In this document: in pieces, positions 47,403-55,262 of the stretch
How positions within the stretch are numbered: position 1 is the stretch's first letter
Layout: every line of letters begins with the position of its first letter
Origin: Halolactibacillus halophilus
GTDB lineage: Bacteria > Bacillota > Bacilli > Bacillales > Amphibacillaceae
Assembly (NCBI RefSeq): GCF_900115605.1
Contig: NZ_FOXC01000015.1
Coordinates: 1-56,881, forward strand
Reading direction: 5' to 3'
Length of the DNA: 56,881 nt
Made by a program: the position numbers and the translations under genes
Notes under the pieces: model-generated
Database searches by the model: none
The model's input: the letters and a program-made list of their open reading frames with translations, nothing else
Told to the model about the DNA's origin: nothing

Positions 47403-47897
47403 CTAAGATATGTGACTGTCATCATTAATTTGTTGACAAGTTGATTTCAACTGGATAAATGCTTTTTCTAATCGTTCATGAAAGACAAGCATTTGTTTGA
47501 CTTTTGTTTCAATCAGTTCACCTTGAGGTCGGGCGTTAATTTTATTTTCTATAGAAGACAAACTTTGTTTTTGTATAGATGTGTGACTTAGCCATTTATC
47601 AAGGTAGTAGTGCATAAATCTTTGAAATAAATCCTCAGTTGTCGTATATAAATCTTTACGAACGCCTTTTTTCCACACTTGATTTACTAAATTTAAATCA
47701 GATAAGTTTCTAATGCCGGTATTAACGGATGTTTTACTTTTTCCTGTTGTTTGGCTCATTTCATCAAGAGTCATTGGTTGATGGTTTAGAAAAAGGATTG
47801 TAAACAGTCTTGAATCACTCGGTGAGAGGTCAAAAAGTTCGAGCGTTTTTGAAAACTCATTAATTACATCGTCAGTTAAATATGGTTCAGGCTGCAT
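47403..47897 (-). CDS. opuAR: GbsR-family regulator of opuA (OpuAR-like)
   Basis: 164 residues. Winged helix PMTLDEMSQTTGKSKTSVNTGIRNLSDLNLV, then WKKGVRKDLYTTTEDL, the GbsR-family pattern. The gene is divergent from opuA across a 344-bp region that holds three palindromes, the classical position for a repressor of the glycine-betaine uptake operon. It shares KKGVRKDLY and the helix-turn-helix with the copy at 44144 but is clearly different overall. Start ATG 47897 has AAAGGAGCC before it. Confidence 0.88.
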   Translation of the reverse strand: MQPEPYLTDDVINEFSKTLELFDLSPSDSRLFTILFLNHQPMTLDEMSQTTGKSKTSVNTGIRNLSDLNLVNQVWKKGVRKDLYTTTEDLFQRFMHYYLDKWLSHTSIQKQSLSSIENKINARPQGELIETKVKQMLVFHERLEKAFIQLKSTCQQINDDSHIS

Positions 47898-48035
47898 ATT
47901 CAGGCTCCTTTCTATAATAAGTATAAATTAAACCTAATATAAGCTTACATAAATTTCAAAGGTAATGGAAATGACATATCAGGTAGTAATTAAGAGTATT
48001 TGAGCGCATTTCTAAGTAAAAGTTTTGTTGCGTTT

Positions 48036-48053
48036 GTACAGTTTAAACTGTAC
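48036..48053. promoter_or_regulatory. opuA operator candidate 1: perfect 18-bp palindrome
   Basis: GTACAGTTTAAACTGTAC. It overlaps a possible promoter (TTGTAC 48034-48039, 17 bp, AAATAT 48057-48062). Good candidate for the binding site of the adjacent GbsR-type regulator. Confidence 0.6.
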
Positions 48054-48095
48054 GTAAAATATATTCGAAAACTACGGTTTTTAGCGGTTGAAGTG

Positions 48096-48124
48096 TTGAC
48101 TGTTTCTAGGGTAAGCTATTAGAG
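48096..48124 (+). promoter_or_regulatory. Possible opuA promoter
   Basis: TTGACT (48096-48101) with TATTAG or TTAGAG 15-17 bp later. The match of the -10 is poor. Confidence 0.3.
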
Positions 48125-48154
48125 TACTGCATTACGTCAAAAAACACATAACTT

Positions 48155-48173
48155 GTTTAGAAAATGTCTAAAC
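48155..48173. promoter_or_regulatory. opuA operator candidate 2
   Basis: GTTTAGA (48155-48161) and TCTAAAC (48167-48173) with a 5-bp centre. Shares GTTTA/TAAAC with candidate 1. A third small palindrome ACTCATGAGT lies near 48205-48214, inside a direct repeat TGAGTATTG. Confidence 0.5.
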
Positions 48174-48241
48174 GGGAAATAAAAAGTGAATACGTGAGTA
48201 TTGACTCATGAGTATTGTATTTATAAAAGAGGGGTGAGATT

Positions 48242-49438
48242 ATGCCAGTTATTGAGGTTAAAGGTCTATCAAAAGTTTTTGGTAAGAACGTAAAAGACTC
48301 TTTAAAATTACTGGATGAAGGTAAGAAGAAAGAAGAAATTCTCCAAGCAACAGGTGATACAGTCGGTGTTAACCGTGTCTCATTTGAAGTGAACCAGGGA
48401 GAAGTATTTGTTATTATGGGACTTTCGGGAAGTGGTAAGTCAACACTAATCCGTTTGATTAATCGATTGATTGAACCAACTGAAGGAAGCGTTATGGTTG
48501 ATGGAGAAGATCTAGCACAAATGGACAAAGAGAATCTTCGTCGTGTCCGCCGTGAAAAGCTTAGTATGGTATTCCAAAACTTCGGATTATTTCCATTCCG
48601 CACAATCTTAGAAAATGCGGAATATGGTTTAGAAGTACAAGGTATTGAAAAAGAAGAACGTGCTAAAAAAGCGAAAGAAGCCTTAGAAATGGTTGGCTTG
48701 GGTAGTTACGTTGAGCAATATCCTAATCAATTATCAGGTGGTATGCAACAACGTGTAGGTTTAGCGCGTGCATTAGCCAATGATCCTGAAATACTATTAA
48801 TGGATGAGGCCTTTTCAGCACTTGATCCATTAATCAGAAAAGATATGCAAGATGAGTTATTAGAATTACAAGATTCTATGCACAAAACAATTATCTTTAT
48901 CACGCACGATCTAGATGAGGCGTTACGTATTGGTGATCGTATTGCGTTGATGAAAGATGGTTCTATCGTACAAATCGGTACACCAGAAGAAATTCTTACA
49001 AACCCAGCAGATGAGTATGTTGAGCGTTTCGTAGAGGATGTTGACCGTTCGAAGGTCTTAACAGCATCACATATTATGCATCGTCCTGAAACAGTTAACA
49101 TTGAAAAGCATGGGCCACGTGTGGCGTTAGAGCGTATGCGTGAAGAAGGATTATCTAGTATTTATGTTGTTGACGGTCACCGGAATCTAAAAGGTTATGT
49201 GACAGCTGACGATGCATCCGATGCACGTAAGAAAGAAATTAAAGATCTTAATGAAATTTTACGTACTGACGTACCGAAGGTACCGCTTGATAAGCCGATG
49301 CAAGAGATTATCGAAATGATTTATGACACACCTGTACCAATCGCAGTCGTTGATGGTGAGAAACTTAAAGGTATCATTATTAGAGGGTCATTCCTTGCTG
49401 CACTTGCAGGTGAAGGAGAGGTGAAGTCTGATGTTTGA
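48242..49438 (+). CDS. opuAA: Glycine betaine ABC transporter ATP-binding protein OpuAA
   Basis: 398 residues. Walker A GLSGSGKS (about residue 61), signature LSGGMQQR, Walker [14 protein letters not shown], and the Qxx[11 protein letters not shown] motifs of the OpuAA/ProV type. The N-terminal [26 protein letters not shown] insertion is typical of this family. Two CBS domains at the C-terminus (about residues 280-395) sense ionic strength or nucleotide and gate transport. RBS GAGGGGTGAG precedes ATG 48242. It overlaps opuAB by eight bases. Confidence 0.97.
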   Translation: MPVIEVKGLSKVFGKNVKDSLKLLDEGKKKEEILQATGDTVGVNRVSFEVNQGEVFVIMGLSGSGKSTLIRLINRLIEPTEGSVMVDGEDLAQMDKENLRRVRREKLSMVFQNFGLFPFRTILENAEYGLEVQGIEKEERAKKAKEALEMVGLGSYVEQYPNQLSGGMQQRVGLARALANDPEILLMDEAFSALDPLIRKDMQDELLELQDSMHKTIIFITHDLDEALRIGDRIALMKDGSIVQIGTPEEILTNPADEYVERFVEDVDRSKVLTASHIMHRPETVNIEKHGPRVALERMREEGLSSIYVVDGHRNLKGYVTADDASDARKKEIKDLNEILRTDVPKVPLDKPMQEIIEMIYDTPVPIAVVDGEKLKGIIIRGSFLAALAGEGEVKSDV

Positions 49439-50270
49439 TTTTATTCCAGAAATTCCAGTAGCTGATTGGGTCGATGATCTAACAGATTGGATTGTTGAGA
49501 CATTTGCATTTATTTTTGATCCGTTAAAAAATGAATTTGGTGATTTTATTGAATGGATAGCTGATATGTTGGGTGCTGTTCCACCATTCATTATTATGTT
49601 GCTTGTAGTTGTCGGCGCCTTCTTTATTACGGGGAAAAAGTTCGGTTTAGCGGCTTTTTCACTTGTTGGTTTAATTTTTATTGAAAACCAAGGTTTATGG
49701 ATAGAACTTATGTCAACATTTACACTTGTTTTAATGGCAAGTTTACTTTCTGTCATTGTAGGTGTACCTGTTGGGATCTTAATGTCTAAAAGTAAAGTAG
49801 CAGAAGCTATTATTTTACCGATTCTTGACTTTATGCAAACAATGCCAGCCTTTGTTTACTTGATTCCAGCTGTTGCATTCTTTAGTATCGGTATGGTACC
49901 AGGTATTTTTGCTTCACTCATCTTTGCGACACCACCAACCGTTCGTTTTACGAACTTAGGTATTCGCCAAGTATCAACAGAACTTAAGGAAGCTGCGGAA
50001 GCGTTCGGTTCAACAGGCGCTCAAAAATTATTTAAATTAGAGCTTCCAATGGCAAAAGGAACCATTATGGCTGGTATTAACCAAACCGTTATGTTAGCCT
50101 TGTCTATGGTAGTTATTGCATCAATGATCGGTGCACCTGGTTTAGGTAACCCAGTCGTATCAGCTCTACAACGTGCGCAAGCGGGTGCTGGTTTCGTTGC
50201 GGGTATCTCTATCGTTATTTTAGCGATTATTATGGACCGTTACACTCAAAGTATTTATAAGAAAAAATAA
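49431..50270 (+). CDS. opuAB: Glycine betaine ABC transporter permease OpuAB
   Basis: 279 residues. An N-terminal amphipathic part ([19 protein letters not shown]) is followed by six or so membrane segments and the permease EAA loop ([37 protein letters not shown]). Together with OpuAA and OpuAC it imports glycine betaine for osmoprotection. Translation probably couples to opuAA. Confidence 0.96.
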   Translation: MFDFIPEIPVADWVDDLTDWIVETFAFIFDPLKNEFGDFIEWIADMLGAVPPFIIMLLVVVGAFFITGKKFGLAAFSLVGLIFIENQGLWIELMSTFTLVLMASLLSVIVGVPVGILMSKSKVAEAIILPILDFMQTMPAFVYLIPAVAFFSIGMVPGIFASLIFATPPTVRFTNLGIRQVSTELKEAAEAFGSTGAQKLFKLELPMAKGTIMAGINQTVMLALSMVVIASMIGAPGLGNPVVSALQRAQAGAGFVAGISIVILAIIMDRYTQSIYKKK

Positions 50271-50356
50271 AGTTACGACTTTAGTTTTTTGAAGGTAACC
50301 TAGCTATGAATAAGTGAAGTGGTATCTGTAAAGATGTTCTTTGCTTAAATAGAGTT

Positions 50357-50390
50357 AATAACTTTTTCAGTGTAACTGAAAAGTTGTTAT
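50357..50390 (+). other. Intercistronic hairpin between opuAB and opuAC
   Basis: AATAACTTTTTCAGT (50357-50371) pairs with ACTGAAAAGTTGTTAT (50375-50390), near-perfect with a 3-nt loop. It is not followed by a T run, so it is more likely an mRNA stabiliser or processing site than a terminator. It would let opuAC be expressed at a different level from opuAA and opuAB. Confidence 0.6.
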
Positions 50391-50419
50391 AGATAAAAAA
50401 TTAAAAGGAGGACGATTTA

Positions 50420-51334
50420 ATGTTTAAAAAATCATGGAAACATATTGGTTTAATGTTAGTTTTAGCTTTAACCCTTGTACTTGCTGCATGTGGTGAAGAT
50501 GATAGTGCTGGTGATGATTCAGCAGATGAGAGTGAAGGTAATTTAGGTAATGAGGATATTGAATTAGTATACGTAGAGTGGGATTCAGAAATTGCCTCTA
50601 CAAACGTTATCGCTCAAGTATTAGAAGAAAAAGGTTATGATGTTAACATTCGCGGTATTGATAACGCGATTATGTGGGAAGCTGTAGCAAATGGCGATGC
50701 TGATGGTATGGTAGCGGCATGGTTACCAGGTACACACGGTGATCTTTTTGAAGAGCACAAAGATAATATGGTTGGCTTAGGACCAAACTTAGAAGGTGCT
50801 AAAATCGGTCTTGTCGTACCAACTTATTTAGAAGATGTTAATTCAATTGCTGACTTAGCAGATTACACTGATGCATTCGGTGGCGAAATTACAGGTATTG
50901 AGCCTGGTGCTGGTGTTGTACAATCAGCTGAACAATCTTTAGAAGATTACGGTTTATCTGACTGGACAGTAGCAACATCATCAAGTGGTGCAATGACAAC
51001 TGTATTAGGTCAAAAATATGATAATGAAGAAGCGGTTGTTGTGACTGGTTGGACTCCACACTGGAAGTTCGCTTCATATGACCTTAAGTATCTAGAAGAT
51101 CCTGAAGGTACATTTGGTGGGGCTGAAACAATTGAAACATTCGTTCGTGAAGGTTTCGAAGCAGATAGCCCAGTAGCATACGAAGTACTTGATAACTTCT
51201 TCTGGGAACCAGCAGACATGGAAACAGTTATGTTAGAAATGGCTGATGGCGCTGATCCTGAAGAAGCAGCAGCAAACTGGATTGAAAATAACCGTGAAAA
51301 AGTTGATGCATGGTTAGAAACTTCAGCAGAATAA
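50420..51334 (+). CDS. opuAC: Glycine betaine-binding lipoprotein OpuAC
   Basis: 304 residues. Lipobox LAAC with lipidated C24, then an acidic linker rich in D, E and S (residues 25-45). The type II betaine-binding domain (OpuAC) shows WLPGTHGDLF and GWTPHWKFASYDLKYLEDPEGTFG, whose tryptophans form the aromatic cage for trimethylammonium. RBS AAAGGAGG precedes ATG 50420. Captures betaine outside the cell and delivers it to OpuAB. Confidence 0.96.
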   Translation: MFKKSWKHIGLMLVLALTLVLAACGEDDSAGDDSADESEGNLGNEDIELVYVEWDSEIASTNVIAQVLEEKGYDVNIRGIDNAIMWEAVANGDADGMVAAWLPGTHGDLFEEHKDNMVGLGPNLEGAKIGLVVPTYLEDVNSIADLADYTDAFGGEITGIEPGAGVVQSAEQSLEDYGLSDWTVATSSSGAMTTVLGQKYDNEEAVVVTGWTPHWKFASYDLKYLEDPEGTFGGAETIETFVREGFEADSPVAYEVLDNFFWEPADMETVMLEMADGADPEEAAANWIENNREKVDAWLETSAE

Positions 51335-51373
51335 TATAGTGTATTGTTGATTTTTAATCAACGATTGTAAACT

Positions 51374-51416
51374 AAAAAGGTATGCCTACAGTGTTATGTG
51401 GGCATGCCTTTTTTAT
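51374..51416 (+). terminator. opuA operon terminator
   Basis: AAAAAGGTATGCC-TAC and GTGGGCATGCCTTTTTT pair with one mismatch. Strong. A smaller GTTGAT/ATCAAC hairpin (51346-51362) precedes it. Confidence 0.88.
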
Positions 51417-51484
51417 ATGTCACTGTTGCACTATATTGTGAATATTTTGTCGCTAATGTACCAATTTACTAAAAGTATTTTAGT

Positions 51485-51519
51485 AAAGGAAAACGACAGC
51501 CTGTTTAAAAGCTGTCGTT
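51485..51519 (-). terminator. Terminator of the YtxH-domain gene
   Basis: AACGACAGC (51492-51500) and GCTGTCGTT (51511-51519). On the minus strand the stem is followed by TTTTCCTTT. Confidence 0.72.
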
Positions 51520-51530
51520 AAGATATGTGA

Positions 51531-51887
51531 TTATGAGCGTTGGCTTTCTAGTTCAAGTTCTTCCAAACGCATTTCAATTTCTTTAAGGTATTGCTCGATA
51601 TTATCTTGATGAGGTTTAATAGTCTGTTGCCACTGATCAATCGATTCTTTCATATCCGTTGATAAATCTTTAATCAACTCAGCTCCTTCTTTTGAGGTGG
51701 CGATGATTTGATCTGATAATAACTTACCGTTGACTTTCGCCTTTTTTATAGCTTCTTTTACCTCGTTTGCTTGTAATTTGAAGTGCTCACGGGTATCTTT
51801 TCCTGATCGTGGCGCATTAAGTAACGTGACACTCGCACCAACAGCACCCCCGACCACAAAACCTAATGCTAATGATTTAGCTTTCAT
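51531..51887 (-). CDS. YtxH-domain protein (YhaH-like)
   Basis: 118 residues. The N-terminus has one glycine-rich membrane helix (LALGFVVGGAVGASVTLLNAPRSG), the YtxH signature ending in APxSGxxxR. A long amphipathic helix follows (residues 35-115), rich in K, E and Q. Relatives are general-stress membrane-associated proteins of unknown function. RBS GGAGTGGG precedes the ATG. Position before trpP matches B. subtilis yhaH. Confidence 0.88.
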   Translation of the reverse strand: MKAKSLALGFVVGGAVGASVTLLNAPRSGKDTREHFKLQANEVKEAIKKAKVNGKLLSDQIIATSKEGAELIKDLSTDMKESIDQWQQTIKPHQDNIEQYLKEIEMRLEELELESQRS

Positions 51888-51977
51888 TCATCCCACTCCT
51901 TTTTTCTTCTCTTCTTATTATCTTCTCGTAATTTGGTTGAGTCAAACCTAAAATAAGAAAAAACTTTTAAATAACTT

Positions 51978-52013
51978 AAATAAAATCCCCCTTAGCAGTA
52001 GATGCTAGGGGGA
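51978..52013 (-). terminator. trpP terminator
   Basis: CCCCCTTAGCA (51987-51997) and TGCTAGGGGG (52003-52012) pair, with one bulged base. Read on the minus strand, an ATTTTATTT tail follows. Confidence 0.82.
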
Positions 52014-52037
52014 GCAATGTGTGCAAAAGTTATGGTA

Positions 52038-52556
52038 TTAAGCAAATGACATTTGTGAACGTTGTAAGATTGATTGAACAATCGGATATAGAATAATCGT
52101 AAAGACGACATTAAATAATGTAGCGGGTAAAACAACGGCTATAAATAAAGCGATGAACGAACCTCCCATTTGACCGATAACAAAAAGGGCCATTGAAAGA
52201 AATACTGAACCACTTACAATCGTGCCAAGTGCTACTAATACAGGGGCAATAATTTTTTTGTTTAGTTGTTTAGGTACTAACATTAATAAGCCAAAGAATA
52301 CAAAAGCTGTGATGGGTTTATCAACTAAATTTGAGATTTGACCTCCTGGAGCTGTCGTTGTTAAAGCTGAAATAACACCTGTCGCAATGCTTAACACAAG
52401 TACATAATTGGCTTTAGGGAATATAAGAATACCTAAGAACATCATTGGTAACATAATATCCGGTTTCATCCCAAACAATATTGGCGGTGTGATAATGTGA
52501 AGCACAGCCCCAATCCCCATAAATAATGCAAGTAATACTAAATCTTTTGTCTTCAT
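52038..52556 (-). CDS. trpP: Probable tryptophan transporter TrpP (YhaG)
   Basis: 172 residues with five or six membrane helices. MKTKDLVLLALFMGIGAVLH and PITAFVFFGLLMLVPK are typical of the TrpP/YhaG family, small integral membrane proteins thought to take up tryptophan. Strong support comes from the leader: six (T/G)AG triplets spaced by exactly two bases overlap the RBS, a TRAP target. So translation should be blocked when tryptophan is plentiful. It has its own promoter (52633-52660) between hit and trpP. Order hit-trpP-yhaH agrees with B. subtilis apart from missing serC. Confidence 0.9.
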   Translation of the reverse strand: MKTKDLVLLALFMGIGAVLHIITPPILFGMKPDIMLPMMFLGILIFPKANYVLVLSIATGVISALTTTAPGGQISNLVDKPITAFVFFGLLMLVPKQLNKKIIAPVLVALGTIVSGSVFLSMALFVIGQMGGSFIALFIAVVLPATLFNVVFTIILYPIVQSILQRSQMSFA

Positions 52557-52557
52557 C

Positions 52558-52585
52558 CTAATCTCTCCTCTTCTAAGCTAAACTA
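52558..52585 (-). promoter_or_regulatory. TRAP-binding triplet array over the trpP ribosome binding site
   Basis: On the minus strand, read 5' to 3': TAG, TAG, TAG, GAG, GAG, TAG, each separated by exactly two bases (TT, CT, AA, GA, AT), ending one base before the ATG. The next upstream in-register triplet is TAC, one base off. The GAG-GA-GAG part doubles as the Shine-Dalgarno. TRAP (mtrB product) binds (G/U)AG repeats with 2-3 base spacers, and in B. subtilis TRAP represses trpP translation in this way. Confidence 0.82.
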
Positions 52586-52632
52586 TGGTATTCCATTTGT
52601 GTCCTCATGACCAAATGCGAATAGTTTTATCA

Positions 52633-52660
52633 ATTATATCATATACTGAACTTTTGTAAA
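52633..52660 (-). promoter_or_regulatory. trpP promoter
   Basis: On the minus strand TTTACA (52660-52655), 16 bp, TATAAT (52638-52633). The leader to ATG 52556 is about 70 nt and includes the TRAP array. Confidence 0.65.
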
Positions 52661-52662
52661 GT

Positions 52663-53091
52663 TTAAAAATTCTCACTAATTGCTTGAGCAACAGCAGAGC
52701 GCTCGTCACTTGTATAGTCATCACTGTGGGTAACCCACTTCGCATCATATCCGTCTGACTCATCATAACGCGGAATCAAATGGATATGTAAATGAAAGAC
52801 AGATTGGCCGGCAAATTCACCAGTGTTACTTAAAACGTTCATTCCAACGGGATTAAAGGCTTTCTCGATTGCACGTGCGACTTTGGGTACACGCGCAAAT
52901 AAGGTGCTTGCCACTTCTTCTTTTGTTTCATAAATGTTTTTTACGTGTGTCTTTGGTACAATAAGCGTATGACCTTTTGTTACTTGACTAATATCTAGGA
53001 AGGCAAAAACGTCATCATCTTCATAAACTTTTGCTGACGGGATCTCACCGTCGATAATTTTACAAAAAATACAGTTTGGATCATGTGTCAT
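52663..53091 (-). CDS. hit: HIT-family nucleotide-binding protein
   Basis: 142 residues. CxxC at the N-terminus (CIFCKIIDGEIPSAKVYED) and the histidine triad HLHIHLIPR near residue 100 are those of HinT-like AMP hydrolases. The gene is divergent from ecsA, an arrangement shared with B. subtilis. RBS GGAGTG precedes the ATG. It is followed by trpP on the same strand without a terminator between them, but trpP has its own promoter. Confidence 0.95.
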   Translation of the reverse strand: MTHDPNCIFCKIIDGEIPSAKVYEDDDVFAFLDISQVTKGHTLIVPKTHVKNIYETKEEVASTLFARVPKVARAIEKAFNPVGMNVLSNTGEFAGQSVFHLHIHLIPRYDESDGYDAKWVTHSDDYTSDERSAVAQAISENF

Positions 53092-53181
53092 ATACTGTCA
53101 CTCCTTTTTTTTTAGTGTATCATGATTAATTGAAGAAAAGCAAAGAAGAAAGAGGAAGCAGATGAAAGGGAGGAAAAGCAT

Positions 53182-53931
53182 ATGTCTGATTTATTACATA
53201 TCGACCATCTTAGCGGAGGTTATACGAGAAAAAACATCTTAAATGATGTGTCTTTTAAAGTGAACAAGGGTGAGTTAGTAGGATTGATTGGATTAAACGG
53301 TGCGGGTAAGAGTACAACGATTAAACATATTATTGGTTTAATGGAAGCAAGAGAAGGTAAAGTGGTACTTAGTAATGTTAGCTTACAAGAAGACGAAGAA
53401 AAGTATCGTAAAGCTTTTACTTATATACCTGAAATGCCGTTACTTTATGATGAACTAACCTTAAGAGAGCATTTGAAATTATCAGCGATGGCTTATGGGC
53501 TGGGTGAGCAATTATTTAATGAGCGTGTGCCACCACTTCTAAAAGCTTTTCGCTTAGAGCGTGAAATTGATTGGTTTCCGATTCATTTTTCTAAAGGAAT
53601 GAAACAAAAGGTGATGATTCTCTGTGCTTTCTTGGTGGAGCCAGATCTTTATATCGTCGATGAACCCTTTGTTGGATTAGACCCCCTCGCTATTCAAGCT
53701 TTTTTAGAACTGATGGTCAAAGAAAAAGAACGTGGCGCTGGCATTTTAATGTCGACACATATTCTCGCAACAGCAGAGCGCTATTGTGATCGGTTTATCA
53801 TTCTTCATAACGGAGAGGTTAAGGCAGAAGGGACGTTAAAAGAATTACAAAACCAATTAAATATGCCTAATCAAACACTTGATGATATTTACATCATGTT
53901 GACGAAAGAAGAGGATGGTGTAAATGGATAG
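53182..53931 (+). CDS. ecsA: ABC transporter ATP-binding protein EcsA
   Basis: 249 residues. Walker A GLNGAGKST, signature FSKGMKQK (the F-S-K-G-M form of EcsA), Walker B LYIVDEPFVGLDP and STHIL switch. In Bacillus EcsAB is needed for normal protein secretion, competence and intramembrane proteolysis through RasP. RBS AAGGGAGG precedes ATG 53182. Overlaps ecsB by eight bases. Confidence 0.95.
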   Translation: MSDLLHIDHLSGGYTRKNILNDVSFKVNKGELVGLIGLNGAGKSTTIKHIIGLMEAREGKVVLSNVSLQEDEEKYRKAFTYIPEMPLLYDELTLREHLKLSAMAYGLGEQLFNERVPPLLKAFRLEREIDWFPIHFSKGMKQKVMILCAFLVEPDLYIVDEPFVGLDPLAIQAFLELMVKEKERGAGILMSTHILATAERYCDRFIILHNGEVKAEGTLKELQNQLNMPNQTLDDIYIMLTKEEDGVNG

Positions 53932-55141
53932 TCAACAATTGTTTAAAGAACGCTTTAATGCGCATATAAAGCATGTGATGCGGTATGCGCAGTATATATT
54001 AAATGGTCATATTGCAATTGCACTGATTTTTTTAGTGGTTGCTATTGCCGTTGTTTATCAACAATTTTTAATAGAATTACCTGAGGCCTTTCCGGTTAGT
54101 TTAGTGATGAGTATATTATTATCACTTGTGATTTTATATAACCCGATTCAAACGTTTACCAAACAAGCAGACTTAGTTTTTTTACTGCCTGCGCTTGAAT
54201 CATTGAAAGGGTTCTTTTACCGCGGACTTGTCTATAGTTTCTTTTTTCAAAGCTACTTAATGATTCTGATTCTTGCTGCACTTAGTCCTTTGTATCATGC
54301 TAGATTCACATCAGGAAACTATCTTTTTATTATTTTTTTGTTTCTTATTTTTAAATTATGGCATTTTATTATGAGTTGGGCTAGTCTACGGTTACGTAAC
54401 CAAACATTACTGTTGTACACTAGAATGGGGTTATTTATTTTTCAAACGTTTGTCTGGTACAGTTATTTAAAAAGCTGGACAATCATGTTTATTCTCGGGG
54501 TTATTGGCTTGTTTATCATTCTCAGTTATCTATTGCATCTGGCTTTTGCTCAAAGCCTAGCACTCGATCAATTAATTACAAATGATCAGCATCGACTCGA
54601 GCGCTTTTATCGTTTAGCCAGTCTATTTACTGATGTAAGAGAATTGAGTACGCGGGTGAAAAAACGCCGATTATTATCGCGGATGTTAACGTCACGTGTG
54701 CTACTTAAACAGAGTGAGACCTATACGTATCTTTACCGACTTACCTTTAGCCGGAGTGAAGACTACTTAGGTTTGTCTAGTCGTCTAGTCGTCATTGGTG
54801 TGATTGCTTTAACTACAATCAATCAACCGTTATTAAGTTTTGGAGTAGGGATATTGTTTATTTATCTGATTGGCCTTCAACTACTACCGCTTTTTTCACA
54901 TCATGATACGAAGTTATGGCTTTTGTTGTATCCGGTCAATAGACAAGAGAAAACCCATGCTTTTCTTCAACTGCTAACGGCTTTACTAAGTAGCGTTGTA
55001 CTCTTGTTTGCTATTACTTTAATATTTCGTTTAACTGCACTTGATGGTCTATTGTTTCTGGTACTTGCGGGTGTTTTCTCTTATGGTTTTGTAAGGGTTT
55101 ATGCGAAAAGTAAAATGAATAATAGAAGGCGATACTCATAA
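53924..55141 (+). CDS. ecsB: ABC transporter permease EcsB
   Basis: 405 residues with about nine hydrophobic segments in two groups (residues 30-205 and 290-400). The N-terminal LFKERFNAHIKHVMRYAQYILNGH is typical of EcsB. Sequence is poorly conserved in this family, but coupling to ecsA and divergence from hit secure the call. An ecsC gene does not follow, unlike B. subtilis. Confidence 0.92.
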   Translation: MDSQQLFKERFNAHIKHVMRYAQYILNGHIAIALIFLVVAIAVVYQQFLIELPEAFPVSLVMSILLSLVILYNPIQTFTKQADLVFLLPALESLKGFFYRGLVYSFFFQSYLMILILAALSPLYHARFTSGNYLFIIFLFLIFKLWHFIMSWASLRLRNQTLLLYTRMGLFIFQTFVWYSYLKSWTIMFILGVIGLFIILSYLLHLAFAQSLALDQLITNDQHRLERFYRLASLFTDVRELSTRVKKRRLLSRMLTSRVLLKQSETYTYLYRLTFSRSEDYLGLSSRLVVIGVIALTTINQPLLSFGVGILFIYLIGLQLLPLFSHHDTKLWLLLYPVNRQEKTHAFLQLLTALLSSVVLLFAITLIFRLTALDGLLFLVLAGVFSYGFVRVYAKSKMNNRRRYS

Positions 55142-55204
55142 TTAGAGTTTTTTAATGGAACGAATCAGCTAACCTAGATCACCTTATTAATGACGTGAAA
55201 AATT

Positions 55205-55258
55205 AAAACCAACAATGATATCAACGTCTCACACGCGTCTATCATTGTTGGTTTTTCT
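55205..55258. terminator. Bidirectional terminator between ecsB and yhaA
   Basis: A 14-bp stem AACCAACAATGATA / TATCATTGTTGGTT with a loop of about 20 nt. A runs on the left and T runs on the right serve both convergent genes. Confidence 0.85.
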
Positions 55259-55262
55259 TTTA

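Noticed and set aside
48181-48232. Promoter TTGACT...TATAAA directly before opuAA
   Set aside because: Spacing is 14-15 bp and the transcript would start within the RBS of opuAA.
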